DNA of 64,000 nucleotides from CALDUY01 sp046350255 (GTDB taxonomy: Bacteria; Planctomycetota; Planctomycetia; Gemmatales; Gemmataceae), in contig JAXMAV010000005.1 of the NCBI GenBank assembly GCA_046350255.1, positions 1 to 64,000 of the forward strand, written 5' to 3'. Below the pieces are notes generated by a model. The model made no database searches, was not told the origin of the DNA, and worked only from the letters and a program-made list of their open reading frames with translations. The translations under genes and the position numbers were made by a program. Every line of letters begins with the position of its first letter. Position 1 is the first letter of the stretch. Shown one piece after another: positions 52,547 to 61,674 of this stretch.

Positions 52547-53919
52547 GAAACAACCTCACGCGAGGCGATGGATTCGGAAGGACGGGACGGCTCGACCGGG
52601 GGCAACGGCAGGCGGACCCGGAAAGTAGTACTTTCTCCCGGGGTGGACTGGAAGGTGATGGTGCCGCCGTGATCGGTGATGAGCCGGCGCGTGACGAAGA
52701 GTCCCAGGCCGGTCCCGTGCTTCTTGGTGGTGAAATAGGGCTGGAAGAGGCGGGCGGCCTGGTCGGGCGAGATGCCGTGCCCACTGTCGCGGACGGCGAC
52801 CTCGACCCAATCCGGTCCGCGTTCCACGGTCAGTTCGATAGTGCCATCGCGCTCCACTGCGTCGATGGCGTTTAGAATCAGATTGAGGAACACCTGCACG
52901 AGTTGATCGCGCATGCCATGGAGCAGGGGCAGGTCGTGAGGCAATGCTGGCGAGGCGATGCGTCCGCGAGTGCGCTTGTAATACTTGGCGATGTTGAGCG
53001 CCTCGTCGAGAATCTCACCGAGGGCGAACCGGACGCGATCACGCGAGGCGGGCCGGCTGAATTCGATCAATTCGCGCAGCGTCGTCTGGATGCGCTTCAG
53101 CTGGCCGGAGACCAGGGCGAGCTTGTTGAGGGTGTAGGGGTCGGACTCGCGCCGCTGGAGAATCTGCACCATCGAGCTGATGGACGTGAGCGGGTTGCCG
53201 ACCTCGTGGGCGATGCCGGCAGCGAGGAGGCCGAAGGCGGCCATCTTCTCCTGTTGGAGGACGTGAGCCTGGGCTTCCTGTAGCTCGGCGGTTCGTTCTG
53301 CGATGCGCTGCTCGAGTTCGGTTTGCTGGCGCTGCAGGGCGTGGTTGAGCTGACCGAGATAGGCACCGACTCGTTTGAGCAGCATGGCCAGGGAGGTACT
53401 TGCCCAGGTGACCCAGGCGAGCATCACCAGCATGAGACCGAACTGCAGGACGATTCGATCGTCGAGAGGCAATGCCAGGAACAGGACAATGTAGCTGATG
53501 GAGTGCAGGGCGCAGGTCAGGTAGGTGACCAGGGGCGAGTGGCGGACAGCGACGCAAAGGATCGACAGGAAGTAGTAGTAGCGGAAGGCGCTGTCCTGGC
53601 CGCCATCGTAGAAGCAGAGCAGGCCAATGAAGAGCGATTCCATGCAAGAGATGACGAGGGGATACTGACCGAGGAAGACCCTGCCGCGGAGCGAGAGGTA
53701 GGTGTCGAGCAGGGTGTAGACAGTGCCTAACGTGAGGATGGCGTTGAGGACGGCGAGGCGTTCGGGCCCATGGGCGCGAAGGTGAACAAGGATGAAGCCC
53801 AGGAGCAGTCCAAACCAGCGGACCTTGACGGCGATGGCCTCAGCGGCCAGCTCCCAGGGGGTAGCGGGCAAGCCGCGGCCGTCGCTGGTTCGGACAGCCA
53901 TCATCGGAGGTGCAAGCAT
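52540..53919 (-). CDS. Membrane sensor histidine kinase
   Basis: From the ATG at 53919, 459 residues (a GTG at 53931 would add four). Five or six membrane helices fill residues about 30-185. A coiled coil (QRQQTELEQRIAERTAELQE) leads to the HisKA dimerisation helix with GIAHEVGNPLTSISSM (phosphorylated H238). The ATPase domain has the N box (NLILNAIDAVE), G1 (DSGHGISPD) and G2 (GTGLGLF). Overlaps its regulator gene by seven bases. With no large extracellular loop, the signal is probably sensed in or at the membrane. Confidence 0.95.
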   Translation of the reverse strand: MLAPPMMAVRTSDGRGLPATPWELAAEAIAVKVRWFGLLLGFILVHLRAHGPERLAVLNAILTLGTVYTLLDTYLSLRGRVFLGQYPLVISCMESLFIGLLCFYDGGQDSAFRYYYFLSILCVAVRHSPLVTYLTCALHSISYIVLFLALPLDDRIVLQFGLMLVMLAWVTWASTSLAMLLKRVGAYLGQLNHALQRQQTELEQRIAERTAELQEAQAHVLQQEKMAAFGLLAAGIAHEVGNPLTSISSMVQILQRRESDPYTLNKLALVSGQLKRIQTTLRELIEFSRPASRDRVRFALGEILDEALNIAKYYKRTRGRIASPALPHDLPLLHGMRDQLVQVFLNLILNAIDAVERDGTIELTVERGPDWVEVAVRDSGHGISPDQAARLFQPYFTTKKHGTGLGLFVTRRLITDHGGTITFQSTPGESTTFRVRLPLPPVEPSRPSESIASREVVSW

Positions 53920-53989
53920 GTGATCCGCCACGTGAAGTTTCTACCCTCATTATAGCGAGCGGCGGGGTAGTTCTTCCGCAGGGATGGTC

Positions 53990-55303
53990 TCAGCCGGGCG
54001 AGGCGGTTTGTCGGCCAATCGAGTAATAGGTGAAACCGGCCTCGGCGACCTGTGGGGTTTCGTAGAGGTTGCGCCCGTCGAAGATAACCGGGTGGTTCAT
54101 CAGGCGGCGCATGAGTTCAAAGTCGGGTCGGCGGAACTGCTGCCACTCGGTGACGATGGCGAGGCCATCAGCACCTTCCAGGGCTCCGTAGGGTTTATCG
54201 CAGTAGATGAGCCGGTCCCCATAGATCGCCTTGACGTTTTGCATGGCCTCGGGGTCGTGAACACGTAGGTGGGCGCCGGCGCGGAGGAGGTTGTCGATGA
54301 GAGCCAGAGCGGGCGCCTCGCGGATGTCATCGGTGCGCGGCTTGAAGGCGAGGCCCCAGATGGCGAATGTCCTTCCCTGAAGCGCATCGTAATGCGCCTG
54401 GATCTTGGAGAAGAGAACCTGCTTTTGCGCCTCGTTGACCTCGTCGACAGCTTCGACAAGCCGGATGGGCGCGCCAGATTGGCGGGCGAGGTAGATTAAT
54501 GCGCGGATATCCTTGGGGAAGCAGGAGCCGCCGAAGCCGGCGCCAGGATGGAGGAACTGAAAGCCGATACGGATGTCGTGGCCGATGCCGCGACGGACAT
54601 CGTTGATATTGGCGTCGAAGCGTTCGCAGAGATTAGCCATCTCGTTAATAAAGCTGATCTTCGTAGCGAGCATGGCGTTGGCAACGTACTTGGTCATCTC
54701 CGCCGATTCGGGCGACATGGCCAGGAAGGGTCGTTCGGTGCGGAGGAAGGGAGCGTACAGCTCGTGCAGGATCTCGGCGACCTCGGGACGGCGAACGCCG
54801 ACGACGACGCGGTCGGGCTTGGTGCAATCCTCGATGGCGGCGCCTTCCTTGAGGAACTCGGGGTTGCTGGCGACATCAACCGGGTACTTGCAGCGTGCGG
54901 CGAGGCGCTCGCCCAGTTGGCGGTTGGTGCCAACGGGCACAGTGCTCTTGATGACCACGATCTTGGGACCATTGATCTTCTCAGCCAGGGCGTCAGCCAC
55001 TGCCCAGACCGTACTGAGGTCGGCCGCGCCATCGTCGCGCTGCGGGGTGCCTACGGCGATGAAGATGAGCTGGGCTGATTTGATTCCCTCGCCCAGGTCG
55101 GTGGTGAAGACGAGCCGGCCCGCCTCGGCGTTGGATCGGACCATTTCGCTCAGGCCGGGTTCATAGATGGGAATGCCGCCGCTGCGGAGGAGCTCGACCT
55201 TGGAGGCATCCTTGTCGATGCAGGTGACCTCATTGCCACAGTCGGCGAAACAGGTGCCCGTCACGAGACCCACGTAACCAGTGCCGATGACCGCGATTCT
55301 CAT
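53990..55303 (-). CDS. ugd: UDP-glucose 6-dehydrogenase family enzyme
   Basis: The ATG at 55303 begins with the NAD-binding MRIAVIGTGYVGLVTGTCFA and gives 437 residues, normal for the family; the frame is open further upstream but without homology. The catalytic cysteine lies in GFGGSCFPKDIRAL, and EGAAIEDCTKPDRVVVG and the C-terminal GLAFKPRTDDIREAPA are typical. It oxidises UDP-glucose to UDP-glucuronate using two NAD+. Next to a nucleotide-sugar reductase-type gene, so a role in surface polysaccharide is likely. A GDP-mannose dehydrogenase activity is less likely but possible. Confidence 0.92.
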   Translation of the reverse strand: MRIAVIGTGYVGLVTGTCFADCGNEVTCIDKDASKVELLRSGGIPIYEPGLSEMVRSNAEAGRLVFTTDLGEGIKSAQLIFIAVGTPQRDDGAADLSTVWAVADALAEKINGPKIVVIKSTVPVGTNRQLGERLAARCKYPVDVASNPEFLKEGAAIEDCTKPDRVVVGVRRPEVAEILHELYAPFLRTERPFLAMSPESAEMTKYVANAMLATKISFINEMANLCERFDANINDVRRGIGHDIRIGFQFLHPGAGFGGSCFPKDIRALIYLARQSGAPIRLVEAVDEVNEAQKQVLFSKIQAHYDALQGRTFAIWGLAFKPRTDDIREAPALALIDNLLRAGAHLRVHDPEAMQNVKAIYGDRLIYCDKPYGALEGADGLAIVTEWQQFRRPDFELMRRLMNHPVIFDGRNLYETPQVAEAGFTYYSIGRQTASPG

Positions 55304-55338
55304 CGTCGTTCTCTCTGCGATAGTCGTCGAAGGAGCAC

Positions 55339-56319
55339 CTAGGGAAGTTTCCGCCAGGCCTCGATTGTGTCTGCAAGGGTTTGTTCTAGAGAATATCGGA
55401 GAGTCCACCCGGTTTCCTGGCAAATCTTGGCGGTGCTGACCCGCATGGCGAGCGGCTCGGTGGGTCGGAGCAGATCGGCACGCTGCTTCAGTTCGACCTT
55501 TAGACCGGTCAGGGCGATCATGCGGTCAAGGACTTCCTGCATGGTCCAGGTCTGGCCCGAGGCGAGGTTGTAGGCCTCGCCCTTGCGGCCGCGTTCGAGG
55601 AGAAGCAGGTAGGCGGCCACGATGTCCCGCACGTCGCAGAGGTCGCGGCGAGGGGTCAGGTCGCCGACCTCGAGGGTGGGGACTTGCTTGCCGCGTTCGA
55701 TGGCGACCAGCTGACGGGCGAAATTGGGGATGGCAAAATCGCCGCTCTGGTAGGGGCCGGTGTGGTTGAACGGGCGCGCCCGGACGATGTCGAGGCCCGG
55801 CGAGCAGGTGTACTGAAAGGCGGCGAGGTCGGCGGCTGCCTTGCTGACGGCGTAGGGGGTGTCGGGGCAGAGGGGGGTATCCTCGTCGAAAACCTGGGAG
55901 GCGTCGAGCGGGGCTCCGTAGATCAGGCCGGAGCCGACAAACAGAATGCGCGGACGGAAGCCAGACCGGTCGATGGCCTCGCACAGGCGGCGCGTGGCGG
56001 TAAGGTTGCCGGCCCATGCGGCGTCAGGTTCGCGGAACGAGGCGCCAACCTGCGCGTAACCAGCGAGGTGCCAAACGTGGGTAGGGCGAAACTCGCGGAC
56101 AATGCCCTCAAGCGCAGGAGCGTCGGTCAGGTCGGCGGCGATGACCGGGGCGCGCGGGGTGAGGTGCTGCCAGGCGGGCGGCCAGTTGGGGAACAAGGAG
56201 AGGCCCAGCACTTCATCGCCGCGATCGAGCAGTGCCTGGGTGAGATAACTGCCGACGAAGCCGGTGGCCCCCGTGACGAGCGAGCGGAAGGAGCCAGAAG
56301 ACGCGGTGGCGGGATGCAT
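55339..56319 (-). CDS. NAD-dependent epimerase/dehydratase, GDP-6-deoxy-mannose reductase type
   Basis: The ATG at 56319 gives 327 residues, the usual SDR-epimerase size. The Rossmann motif is GATGFVG (17-23), the catalytic pair is in TPYAVSKAAAD (Y-x3-K), and VGSGLIYG and FNHTGPYQ are typical. Overall it resembles GDP-4-keto-6-deoxy-D-mannose reductase (Rmd), but the precise sugar cannot be fixed. It precedes ugd by 35 bp and is probably co-transcribed. It diverges from the HU gene across a 304-bp gap. Confidence 0.85.
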   Translation of the reverse strand: MHPATASSGSFRSLVTGATGFVGSYLTQALLDRGDEVLGLSLFPNWPPAWQHLTPRAPVIAADLTDAPALEGIVREFRPTHVWHLAGYAQVGASFREPDAAWAGNLTATRRLCEAIDRSGFRPRILFVGSGLIYGAPLDASQVFDEDTPLCPDTPYAVSKAAADLAAFQYTCSPGLDIVRARPFNHTGPYQSGDFAIPNFARQLVAIERGKQVPTLEVGDLTPRRDLCDVRDIVAAYLLLLERGRKGEAYNLASGQTWTMQEVLDRMIALTGLKVELKQRADLLRPTEPLAMRVSTAKICQETGWTLRYSLEQTLADTIEAWRKLP

Positions 56320-56623
56320 GGTTTGCAAGCCTGGAGGTCTGGGCGGATTCCCCACCCTGGAACGATCTGCGAAGGTGGGGGCATGGTAGCAGGGGTGGAC
56401 AGACACAGACAATCGGACTTGGCACGATGCGAAGCCGTCTGGGCGCGCACGTGGTCGCCTGGAGTGTGGGCTTGATTCGGGGTGGAGCGAGCTGATGGGA
56501 AAACCTGGCGGCGCGGGGTGGTCGCCTTTTACCTTGACACTAGTCGTTGTCCTCATTAATGTTGGAAGCACTCCTGCCGAACCTGAGCGGTCCATCCGGG
56601 CGTGATCCGAGGAGAGAGGTTCC
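56320..56623. other. Divergent intergenic region between epimerase and HU genes
   Basis: 304 bases with no gene. It must carry promoters for both directions. A plausible sigma-70 box pair for the HU gene is listed separately; no clear boxes are visible toward the epimerase gene. Confidence 0.5.
56534..56562 (+). promoter_or_regulatory. Candidate sigma-70 promoter for the HU gene
   Basis: A perfect TTGACA (56534-56539), 17 bases, then TAATGT (56557-56562), a weak -10 match. It lies about 60 bases before the HU start in an otherwise GC-rich region. Confidence 0.35.
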
Positions 56624-57031
56624 GTGACAAAGAAAGAGATCGTCAAGCAGATTTCCGAGAAGATCGGCCTGACTCAGCTGAAGACCAAGGAAATCGTGCA
56701 GCAGACGTTCGATGCCATTGTCGAGACGCTTCTCGAGGTCGGCCGCATCGAGTTGCGCAACTTTGGCGTGTTCGAGGTCAAGCAGCGCAAAGCGCGCAAG
56801 GCCCGAAATCCGCGGACCGGGGACAAGGTAGATGTGCCGCCCAAGAATGTGGTGACCTTCAAGCCCGGCAAGGAAATGGAAGAGCGGGTGCGGAAAATGA
56901 AGCACCTGCCGAATCTGGCCCAGCTAGACGATGACGACGACGACGATCTGGAAGGCAGTTCGACGGTAGCGCCGGCCAACAATGGGGCCGACCACGAAGT
57001 GAGCCGGTCCCGGTCGCGCAAGGTTCCCTGA
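56624..57031 (+). CDS. HU-family DNA-binding protein with acidic and basic tail
   Basis: 135 residues starting at a GTG with an upstream gaggagag site. Residues 1-93 are a complete HU/IHF fold (MTKKEIVKQISEKIGL; GRIELRNFGVFEVKQRKARK; ARNPRTGDKVDVPPKNVVTFKPGK). A run of seven aspartates follows, then a serine/arginine-rich basic end (SRSRSRKVP), longer than standard HU at 90 residues. Planctomycete HU proteins often carry charged extensions (recalled). The acidic stretch may tune DNA affinity. A nucleoid-structuring role is expected. Confidence 0.93.
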   Translation: MTKKEIVKQISEKIGLTQLKTKEIVQQTFDAIVETLLEVGRIELRNFGVFEVKQRKARKARNPRTGDKVDVPPKNVVTFKPGKEMEERVRKMKHLPNLAQLDDDDDDDLEGSSTVAPANNGADHEVSRSRSRKVP

Positions 57032-57178
57032 GCGGAACAACCCGGGGGGCTGATTCAAGTCGTTCCCTCGTTCTGGTCGATACCAACCTCGGAAATCATT
57101 CCATCCGCACGACTGGACTGCGCGTCTCCACGATGCAGCCGGGTTGAGTGCGGAATCGCCGACCGGGGAGGGTTGGTC

Positions 57179-57394
57179 ATGCGGCGCTGGTTATTTTGCC
57201 TCGTGGCGATGAGCGTCCTCAGCCAGGTGGGATGCTTCATCAACACCTACTCGAGCAATCCGAATCGGCGTATGGCCGAGTTGCTGAACCGATCGGAAGA
57301 CCTCCGCCAGATCGAGCTGGAGTGGGAGCGCATCTGGTTTGTGGACCAGCCCTCCCACTTGACGCCCGAACGGGTGCATGGCGGCATTCAGTAG
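57179..57394 (+). CDS. Small putative lipoprotein
   Basis: The ATG at 57179 follows a strong ggggaggg site. 71 residues: MRRWLFCLVAMSVLSQVGC is a short signal peptide ending in a lipobox-like GC (C19; the -3 residue is Q, which is unusual). The mature part (NTYSSNPNRRMAELLNRSED; WFVDQPSHLTPERVHGGI) matches a short conserved planctomycete protein I recall without a function. Convergent with the next gene, only 19 bp apart. Confidence 0.7.
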   Translation: MRRWLFCLVAMSVLSQVGCFINTYSSNPNRRMAELLNRSEDLRQIELEWERIWFVDQPSHLTPERVHGGIQ

Positions 57395-57413
57395 CTTCCC
57401 CGGCCGAGCCCGA

Positions 57414-59867
57414 TCAGGGTTTGGCCTGGGGAATCTTGCTGAGCATCTTGGCGATGGTGTCGTCCCTGGCGTGGCGCTTCAGTGCGGCGACCAGGTCCGC
57501 GCGAAGTCCGTCCGGGAGTTTACCCTCCAGGAACAGGCGTCCCAGAGTGCGTGCGCCCTCCACGGTGTCGCCCAGGACCGCGAGTGCCTCTTTTTTCAGC
57601 TCGAGGGTGGCGTCCTTCTCCTGCAGCAGGGCAAGGACTGCCTCGTCGGCTACGCGGAGAGGCTGGGCGCGCAGAGCCTTCAGTGCAGCCAGGCGAACGT
57701 CGTCGCCGGCATCCTTGAGCTGCGTCTGGATGAATTCCTCTCCGTTAGCGCCGCGCCGGGCTCCCGGCACGCTGAGCACCTCGAGCAGGGCCACGCGCAC
57801 GTCGCCGGATTCTCCCTCGATGCTATTGAGATAGCCGGCGATCCCTTCCAGGCTGACTGGAGGTTCTAGGAGGTAGTGCGGAGCCGAACGGACGACGTCG
57901 GCACGCTGCTGCGCGGACAGGTGCGGATTAGGCAGAAGGCGCAGGATGGCATCGAAGGCCGGCTGGCTGCGGAGGCCGCGGAAGACTTCGGCAACGCGGT
58001 CGCAATCGCGCTGTACACCGGAATCGGCGAGCGCGACCAGGGCATCGATGCCGGGTTTACCCAAAATTTCGAGCGCGCGAACCAGGCCGTCGCGGAGATA
58101 CGGATCATTTCCGGTGTCGAACGCCAGTGCGGTAGCGAGTGAAGAACCTGCGCCGGGGCCAGCGATGCGGCCCATGGCCAGGGCGACAGCGCGGCGGACC
58201 ATGCGATCTTCGGTGGCCAGCATCTTCAACAGGGCGTCGTGGGCGATCTTGTCGCCCTTTTTCGCGTAAAGGCCCAGGGCATCGGCGGCAAGGCGCTGCA
58301 TCTCGCCGTCCCCCTCAGCCAGAGCCCAGATATATGCCTTCAGGACCTCGTCGTTGACCATGGTCTGCAGGATGCCCATCGCGTGGATCTTGGCCCAGAG
58401 CTGAACGTCGTCATTGCTCAGCAGCTTGATCAGGGCAGCGCGATTGCGTTCGCCACGGCGGGTCAACTCGATGGCTGCATGTTCGCGAAGGGTGCCTTCC
58501 TCCGAGGCGAGTGCCTCAATCAACTTTTCGTCGGTCAACTTCTGCAGGCTGGCCCACGAGGTCGGTGAGCGCAGCGGCAACGCGGCGGTTTCCCCGGCAC
58601 CGGCCCAGCTGAGACGAAGAATGCGACCACCCTTGCTTCCTTCAATAGTGGCAGCCCGGCGGTCGAGAAGGTAGATAGCCCCGTCGGGTCCGGTGCGCAG
58701 TTGCGCGGGATGGAACTGTTTATCGCCGGGAGCAGCGAGCAGGACGAACTCCTCGACGACCTTGAAAGTAGCGCCGATGGCTTCGACGCGGTAGGCGCGG
58801 ACGGTGCCCTGGTGCGGGTCGGGGTAGAGGAGCAGGCCGCGGTATTCCTCGGGAAGGCGCGTGTCGTTGTAGATGAGCAGGCCCTGCGGCGCGCCAGGAC
58901 CGGTTTTGATGAGGCCGGGCATTTTGCCGGGTAGCTCGCCGAAGACAGCGCTGCGGAGCGGGTCGGGTTGACCAGCCGCGCCAAGGCGCCAACCCAGGTC
59001 GATGCCTTCGGGAACCTGGACGAGGCGGCAACCCATGAACTTGCCCTGGGCGAAGTCGCCATCGACGTGGAAAAGGCTGGCGCCGAGGTCAAAGGCGGGG
59101 TCGCCGTGCGGGGCCCAAAGACCGATGGCATACAGTTGCAGGCGGCTTCCATCAGGGCGGCAACGGAAGATGGCGCCGGAACGCAGGACTGTGGCTCGGG
59201 AGCCGTCGGACCCCTCGGCGTGGTGGTCACCTGCCAGAGCAGAGATGTAAAGCCAGCCGTCAGGACCGCGCGTCAGGCCGCAGGCGTTGGCCAGGCCGCG
59301 CACGATGGTTTCGCTGGTGTCGAGCGGACCACCCGGTTTGGAGGCGCGATGACTGCGGACACCGCTGCCGCTGGCGACGTAGAGCGAACCATCCAGGCTA
59401 AGGACGGTGGTGGGAAGCTGTTCTTCGAGGAGCGTTTCCGCGCGATCCCAGGGGCCATTTTCCTTGCTAGCCGACAGCGCCTTGATGGCGTCCTTCGTCT
59501 TTTTACCGACAATGGAGATCTTCCGCGTCGTGCCGTTCTTGTAGCGCACCGTCTCGACGATGCTGGTAGGTTGCCCCGGGGTGCGAGTGACTACCAGGGG
59601 CTTGCCATCCTCGGTGAATGACAGGCTCACGGGGTGAGGCAGGACCGTCTCGTCGGCGACCACCTCGAGCTTGATTCCCTCAGGCGCGCGATAGCCAGCG
59701 AGGCGAGCGTCATCGGAGCGAACATCAACCAGCTTGACCCATTCCGGCGCGGGCCTGGTGGGCGAGCGGGGTTTGGTGGGGTCTGTTCGCAGAGGATCAA
59801 CACCGGTCTGGGCCATGGCGGTCAGGCCAAGGCCGCACAGAAAGAACAGGAAGGTCCGGCGGAGCAT
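57414..59867 (-). CDS. Exported TIGR02604-type sorbosone/glucose dehydrogenase-like protein with HEAT repeats
   Basis: The ATG at 59867 gives 817 residues with a signal peptide (MLRRTFLFFLCGLGLTAMAQ). Residues about 35-470 form a beta-propeller of the membrane-bound-dehydrogenase type (LTRGPDGWLYISALAGDHH; GPDGAIYLLDRRAA; LWAPHGDPAFDLGASLFHVDG). Residues about 480-810 are HEAT-like repeats (LIKLLSNDDVQLWAKIHAMG; LLKMLATEDRMVRRAVALA). The cytochrome c domain found in many relatives is missing, so an electron acceptor must come from elsewhere, perhaps the cytochrome-containing protein encoded next. Substrate unknown. Confidence 0.87.
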   Translation of the reverse strand: MLRRTFLFFLCGLGLTAMAQTGVDPLRTDPTKPRSPTRPAPEWVKLVDVRSDDARLAGYRAPEGIKLEVVADETVLPHPVSLSFTEDGKPLVVTRTPGQPTSIVETVRYKNGTTRKISIVGKKTKDAIKALSASKENGPWDRAETLLEEQLPTTVLSLDGSLYVASGSGVRSHRASKPGGPLDTSETIVRGLANACGLTRGPDGWLYISALAGDHHAEGSDGSRATVLRSGAIFRCRPDGSRLQLYAIGLWAPHGDPAFDLGASLFHVDGDFAQGKFMGCRLVQVPEGIDLGWRLGAAGQPDPLRSAVFGELPGKMPGLIKTGPGAPQGLLIYNDTRLPEEYRGLLLYPDPHQGTVRAYRVEAIGATFKVVEEFVLLAAPGDKQFHPAQLRTGPDGAIYLLDRRAATIEGSKGGRILRLSWAGAGETAALPLRSPTSWASLQKLTDEKLIEALASEEGTLREHAAIELTRRGERNRAALIKLLSNDDVQLWAKIHAMGILQTMVNDEVLKAYIWALAEGDGEMQRLAADALGLYAKKGDKIAHDALLKMLATEDRMVRRAVALAMGRIAGPGAGSSLATALAFDTGNDPYLRDGLVRALEILGKPGIDALVALADSGVQRDCDRVAEVFRGLRSQPAFDAILRLLPNPHLSAQQRADVVRSAPHYLLEPPVSLEGIAGYLNSIEGESGDVRVALLEVLSVPGARRGANGEEFIQTQLKDAGDDVRLAALKALRAQPLRVADEAVLALLQEKDATLELKKEALAVLGDTVEGARTLGRLFLEGKLPDGLRADLVAALKRHARDDTIAKMLSKIPQAKP

Positions 59868-59892
59868 GGGAGTACTACTCCAGGCAGAGGAT

Positions 59893-61674
59893 TCAGGGTG
59901 TATCGCGTTCCACGTAGTAGTCGATCCAGCCGACCAGCATCTCTTCCCAGGTCTGATCGCCCCAGAAAATGCGTGCGGTCGGGTCGGGGTTGTTCGGATT
60001 CTTGGCCGAGTTGTCGAAGTGGCCCAGGCAGCGGAGGCGGGTGCCCTTCTTGAGAGGCACCGGCTTCTCGGCGCGATAGACGCTTTGCCAGTAAAAGTTG
60101 TAACGCGGGACGGAGAGTAGCGTTTCCTTCTTTCCGTCGGGGGTGATGGCCTCGTAGAGGAAATCCTTGCCGCGCAGGTGCATGTGCGGCATGAATGCAA
60201 CGATGTGGATGTTGTCGCGGAAGGTATGCTCGGCCTCGAGGGGGAAGTTCTCCGCGCCCGGTGGAATGGAGACGAGCCGACTCATGAACCAGCGGTTGAG
60301 GATAGGCCGGGTGAGCACTCGATGCCTGGGCGGCTCCTTGGCGAAGATCAGGCCGACAGATGAACGATCGACCTGCGCCTTACCGTTGGGGGTGTAATGC
60401 ATCTGAAAGAGCAGGCGTGAGCCGGCGGGGACTTTCTTGGCCAGGCCGGGTTCGAGGACAATGGGCATGTCGCCGGGTGCCATGCCGCAGAGGATGTTGC
60501 CGGGCCCATCGGGGCGAAAGACCTCGCCGGGAGGAACGATGAAGACGAGGATGTGGTGGACGACCTCGGGGGCGCCAGGACGGGCTTCCGCGCGAACCAC
60601 CCACCGATCCTCCTTGAAGTTCGTGGGGACGCTGAAGTACTGGTAGGGGACGCCACCTTTGGGCGTCTCGGCGGGAATGGCGTAGTCGCGCGGCATGGTC
60701 AGGACGACGTCGGGGGTGCCGATCTGCCAGTCGGTGGGGAACTTGCGCGGCTCGGGCATATCCCGCTGCTGGCCCTGAGGCATCCCCTCGTCGATCCAGG
60801 TGCGAACCTGCTGCTTCTCTTCCTTCGACAGGACGCGGCTGTTGGACCATTTGCCGTGGGCGGGGTCGGCGAACCAGGGCGGCATCCGACCATCGTCAAT
60901 CACCTCACGGATGGTATCGGCCCAGGCGACGGCGTCATCGTAGGTGCTCAGTGGCATCGGGCCGACCTGGCCGGGACGATGGCACTCCTGACAGTGCTTC
61001 TGCAGGATGCGGCTGATGTGGCGCGTGTAGGTGATCTTACCGTTGGGGCGCGTTTCCTTTACGCGGGCGATGAGACAGCCCGGGGCCTCGGTCACTGGCT
61101 GGTTAATCGGTTTGCCAGCCAGGAGTTCGTCGAGTGCCAGGGCCAGGTCGCGCCGCGTGGGTTTGCCTGCGCGGCGGTAGCCGATGCCGAATTGATCGTC
61201 GATGCGGCCGCGATAGACGACCTTGCGCGTCGCGTCGAGAAGAAAGACCTCGGGGGTGCGTTTGGCTGCGAACTGATCGGCGATGCGGTTACCGGCGTCC
61301 TTCAAGATGGGGAAAGGGAGGGCATGGCGCCTGGCGTGCTCGGCGATGCGGGCCGGGGTGTCCTGACGATTACTGTTGATGCCGAGGAAGCGGACGCCCT
61401 TCGCGCTGTAGGTGGTGTGCAGCCGCGTCAGTTCGGGGAGATACTCGTTGTTGAGGGGACATTCGGTGCCCAGAAACAGGACAACGATCGCCTTGCTCGC
61501 CTGCCCGTCATTGAGGTCGACCATCTTGTCGGTGCGTGGATCGGGGAGGCGGAACGGGGCAATGGTGCGCGCGTCAGCCCGAGTTGCATCCGCGGGAGCG
61601 GCGAATAGTGATGCCAGACCGATAAAGACCGACGTGAGGATGAGCAGTCGCATGTACTGTACCTGTCGGGCCAT
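59893..61674 (-). CDS. Exported fusion: redoxin, cytochrome c-like heme motif and PHM copper monooxygenase
   Basis: 593 residues. A signal peptide covers about 1-30 (the start may be M8, 61653). A redoxin domain (about 37-190) carries only one cysteine in its site (TECPLNNEY, C72) in place of CxxC. A heme-binding CQECH lies at 228-232, followed by RMPPWFADP and a RTWIDEGMP helix, the planctomycete cytochrome c-like module. The C-terminal half matches copper type II ascorbate-dependent monooxygenases: VVHHILVFI (373), QMHYTP (426), MPHMHLRG (495-501). Its ATG overlaps the stop of the upstream protease gene (TAATG), so the two are coupled. Confidence 0.85.
   Translation of the reverse strand: MARQVQYMRLLILTSVFIGLASLFAAPADATRADARTIAPFRLPDPRTDKMVDLNDGQASKAIVVLFLGTECPLNNEYLPELTRLHTTYSAKGVRFLGINSNRQDTPARIAEHARRHALPFPILKDAGNRIADQFAAKRTPEVFLLDATRKVVYRGRIDDQFGIGYRRAGKPTRRDLALALDELLAGKPINQPVTEAPGCLIARVKETRPNGKITYTRHISRILQKHCQECHRPGQVGPMPLSTYDDAVAWADTIREVIDDGRMPPWFADPAHGKWSNSRVLSKEEKQQVRTWIDEGMPQGQQRDMPEPRKFPTDWQIGTPDVVLTMPRDYAIPAETPKGGVPYQYFSVPTNFKEDRWVVRAEARPGAPEVVHHILVFIVPPGEVFRPDGPGNILCGMAPGDMPIVLEPGLAKKVPAGSRLLFQMHYTPNGKAQVDRSSVGLIFAKEPPRHRVLTRPILNRWFMSRLVSIPPGAENFPLEAEHTFRDNIHIVAFMPHMHLRGKDFLYEAITPDGKKETLLSVPRYNFYWQSVYRAEKPVPLKKGTRLRCLGHFDNSAKNPNNPDPTARIFWGDQTWEEMLVGWIDYYVERDTP

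Noticed and set aside
56419..56435. A sigma-54 promoter (ttggcacg)
   Set aside because: The -24 half is good but no TTGC-type -12 half follows at the required distance.
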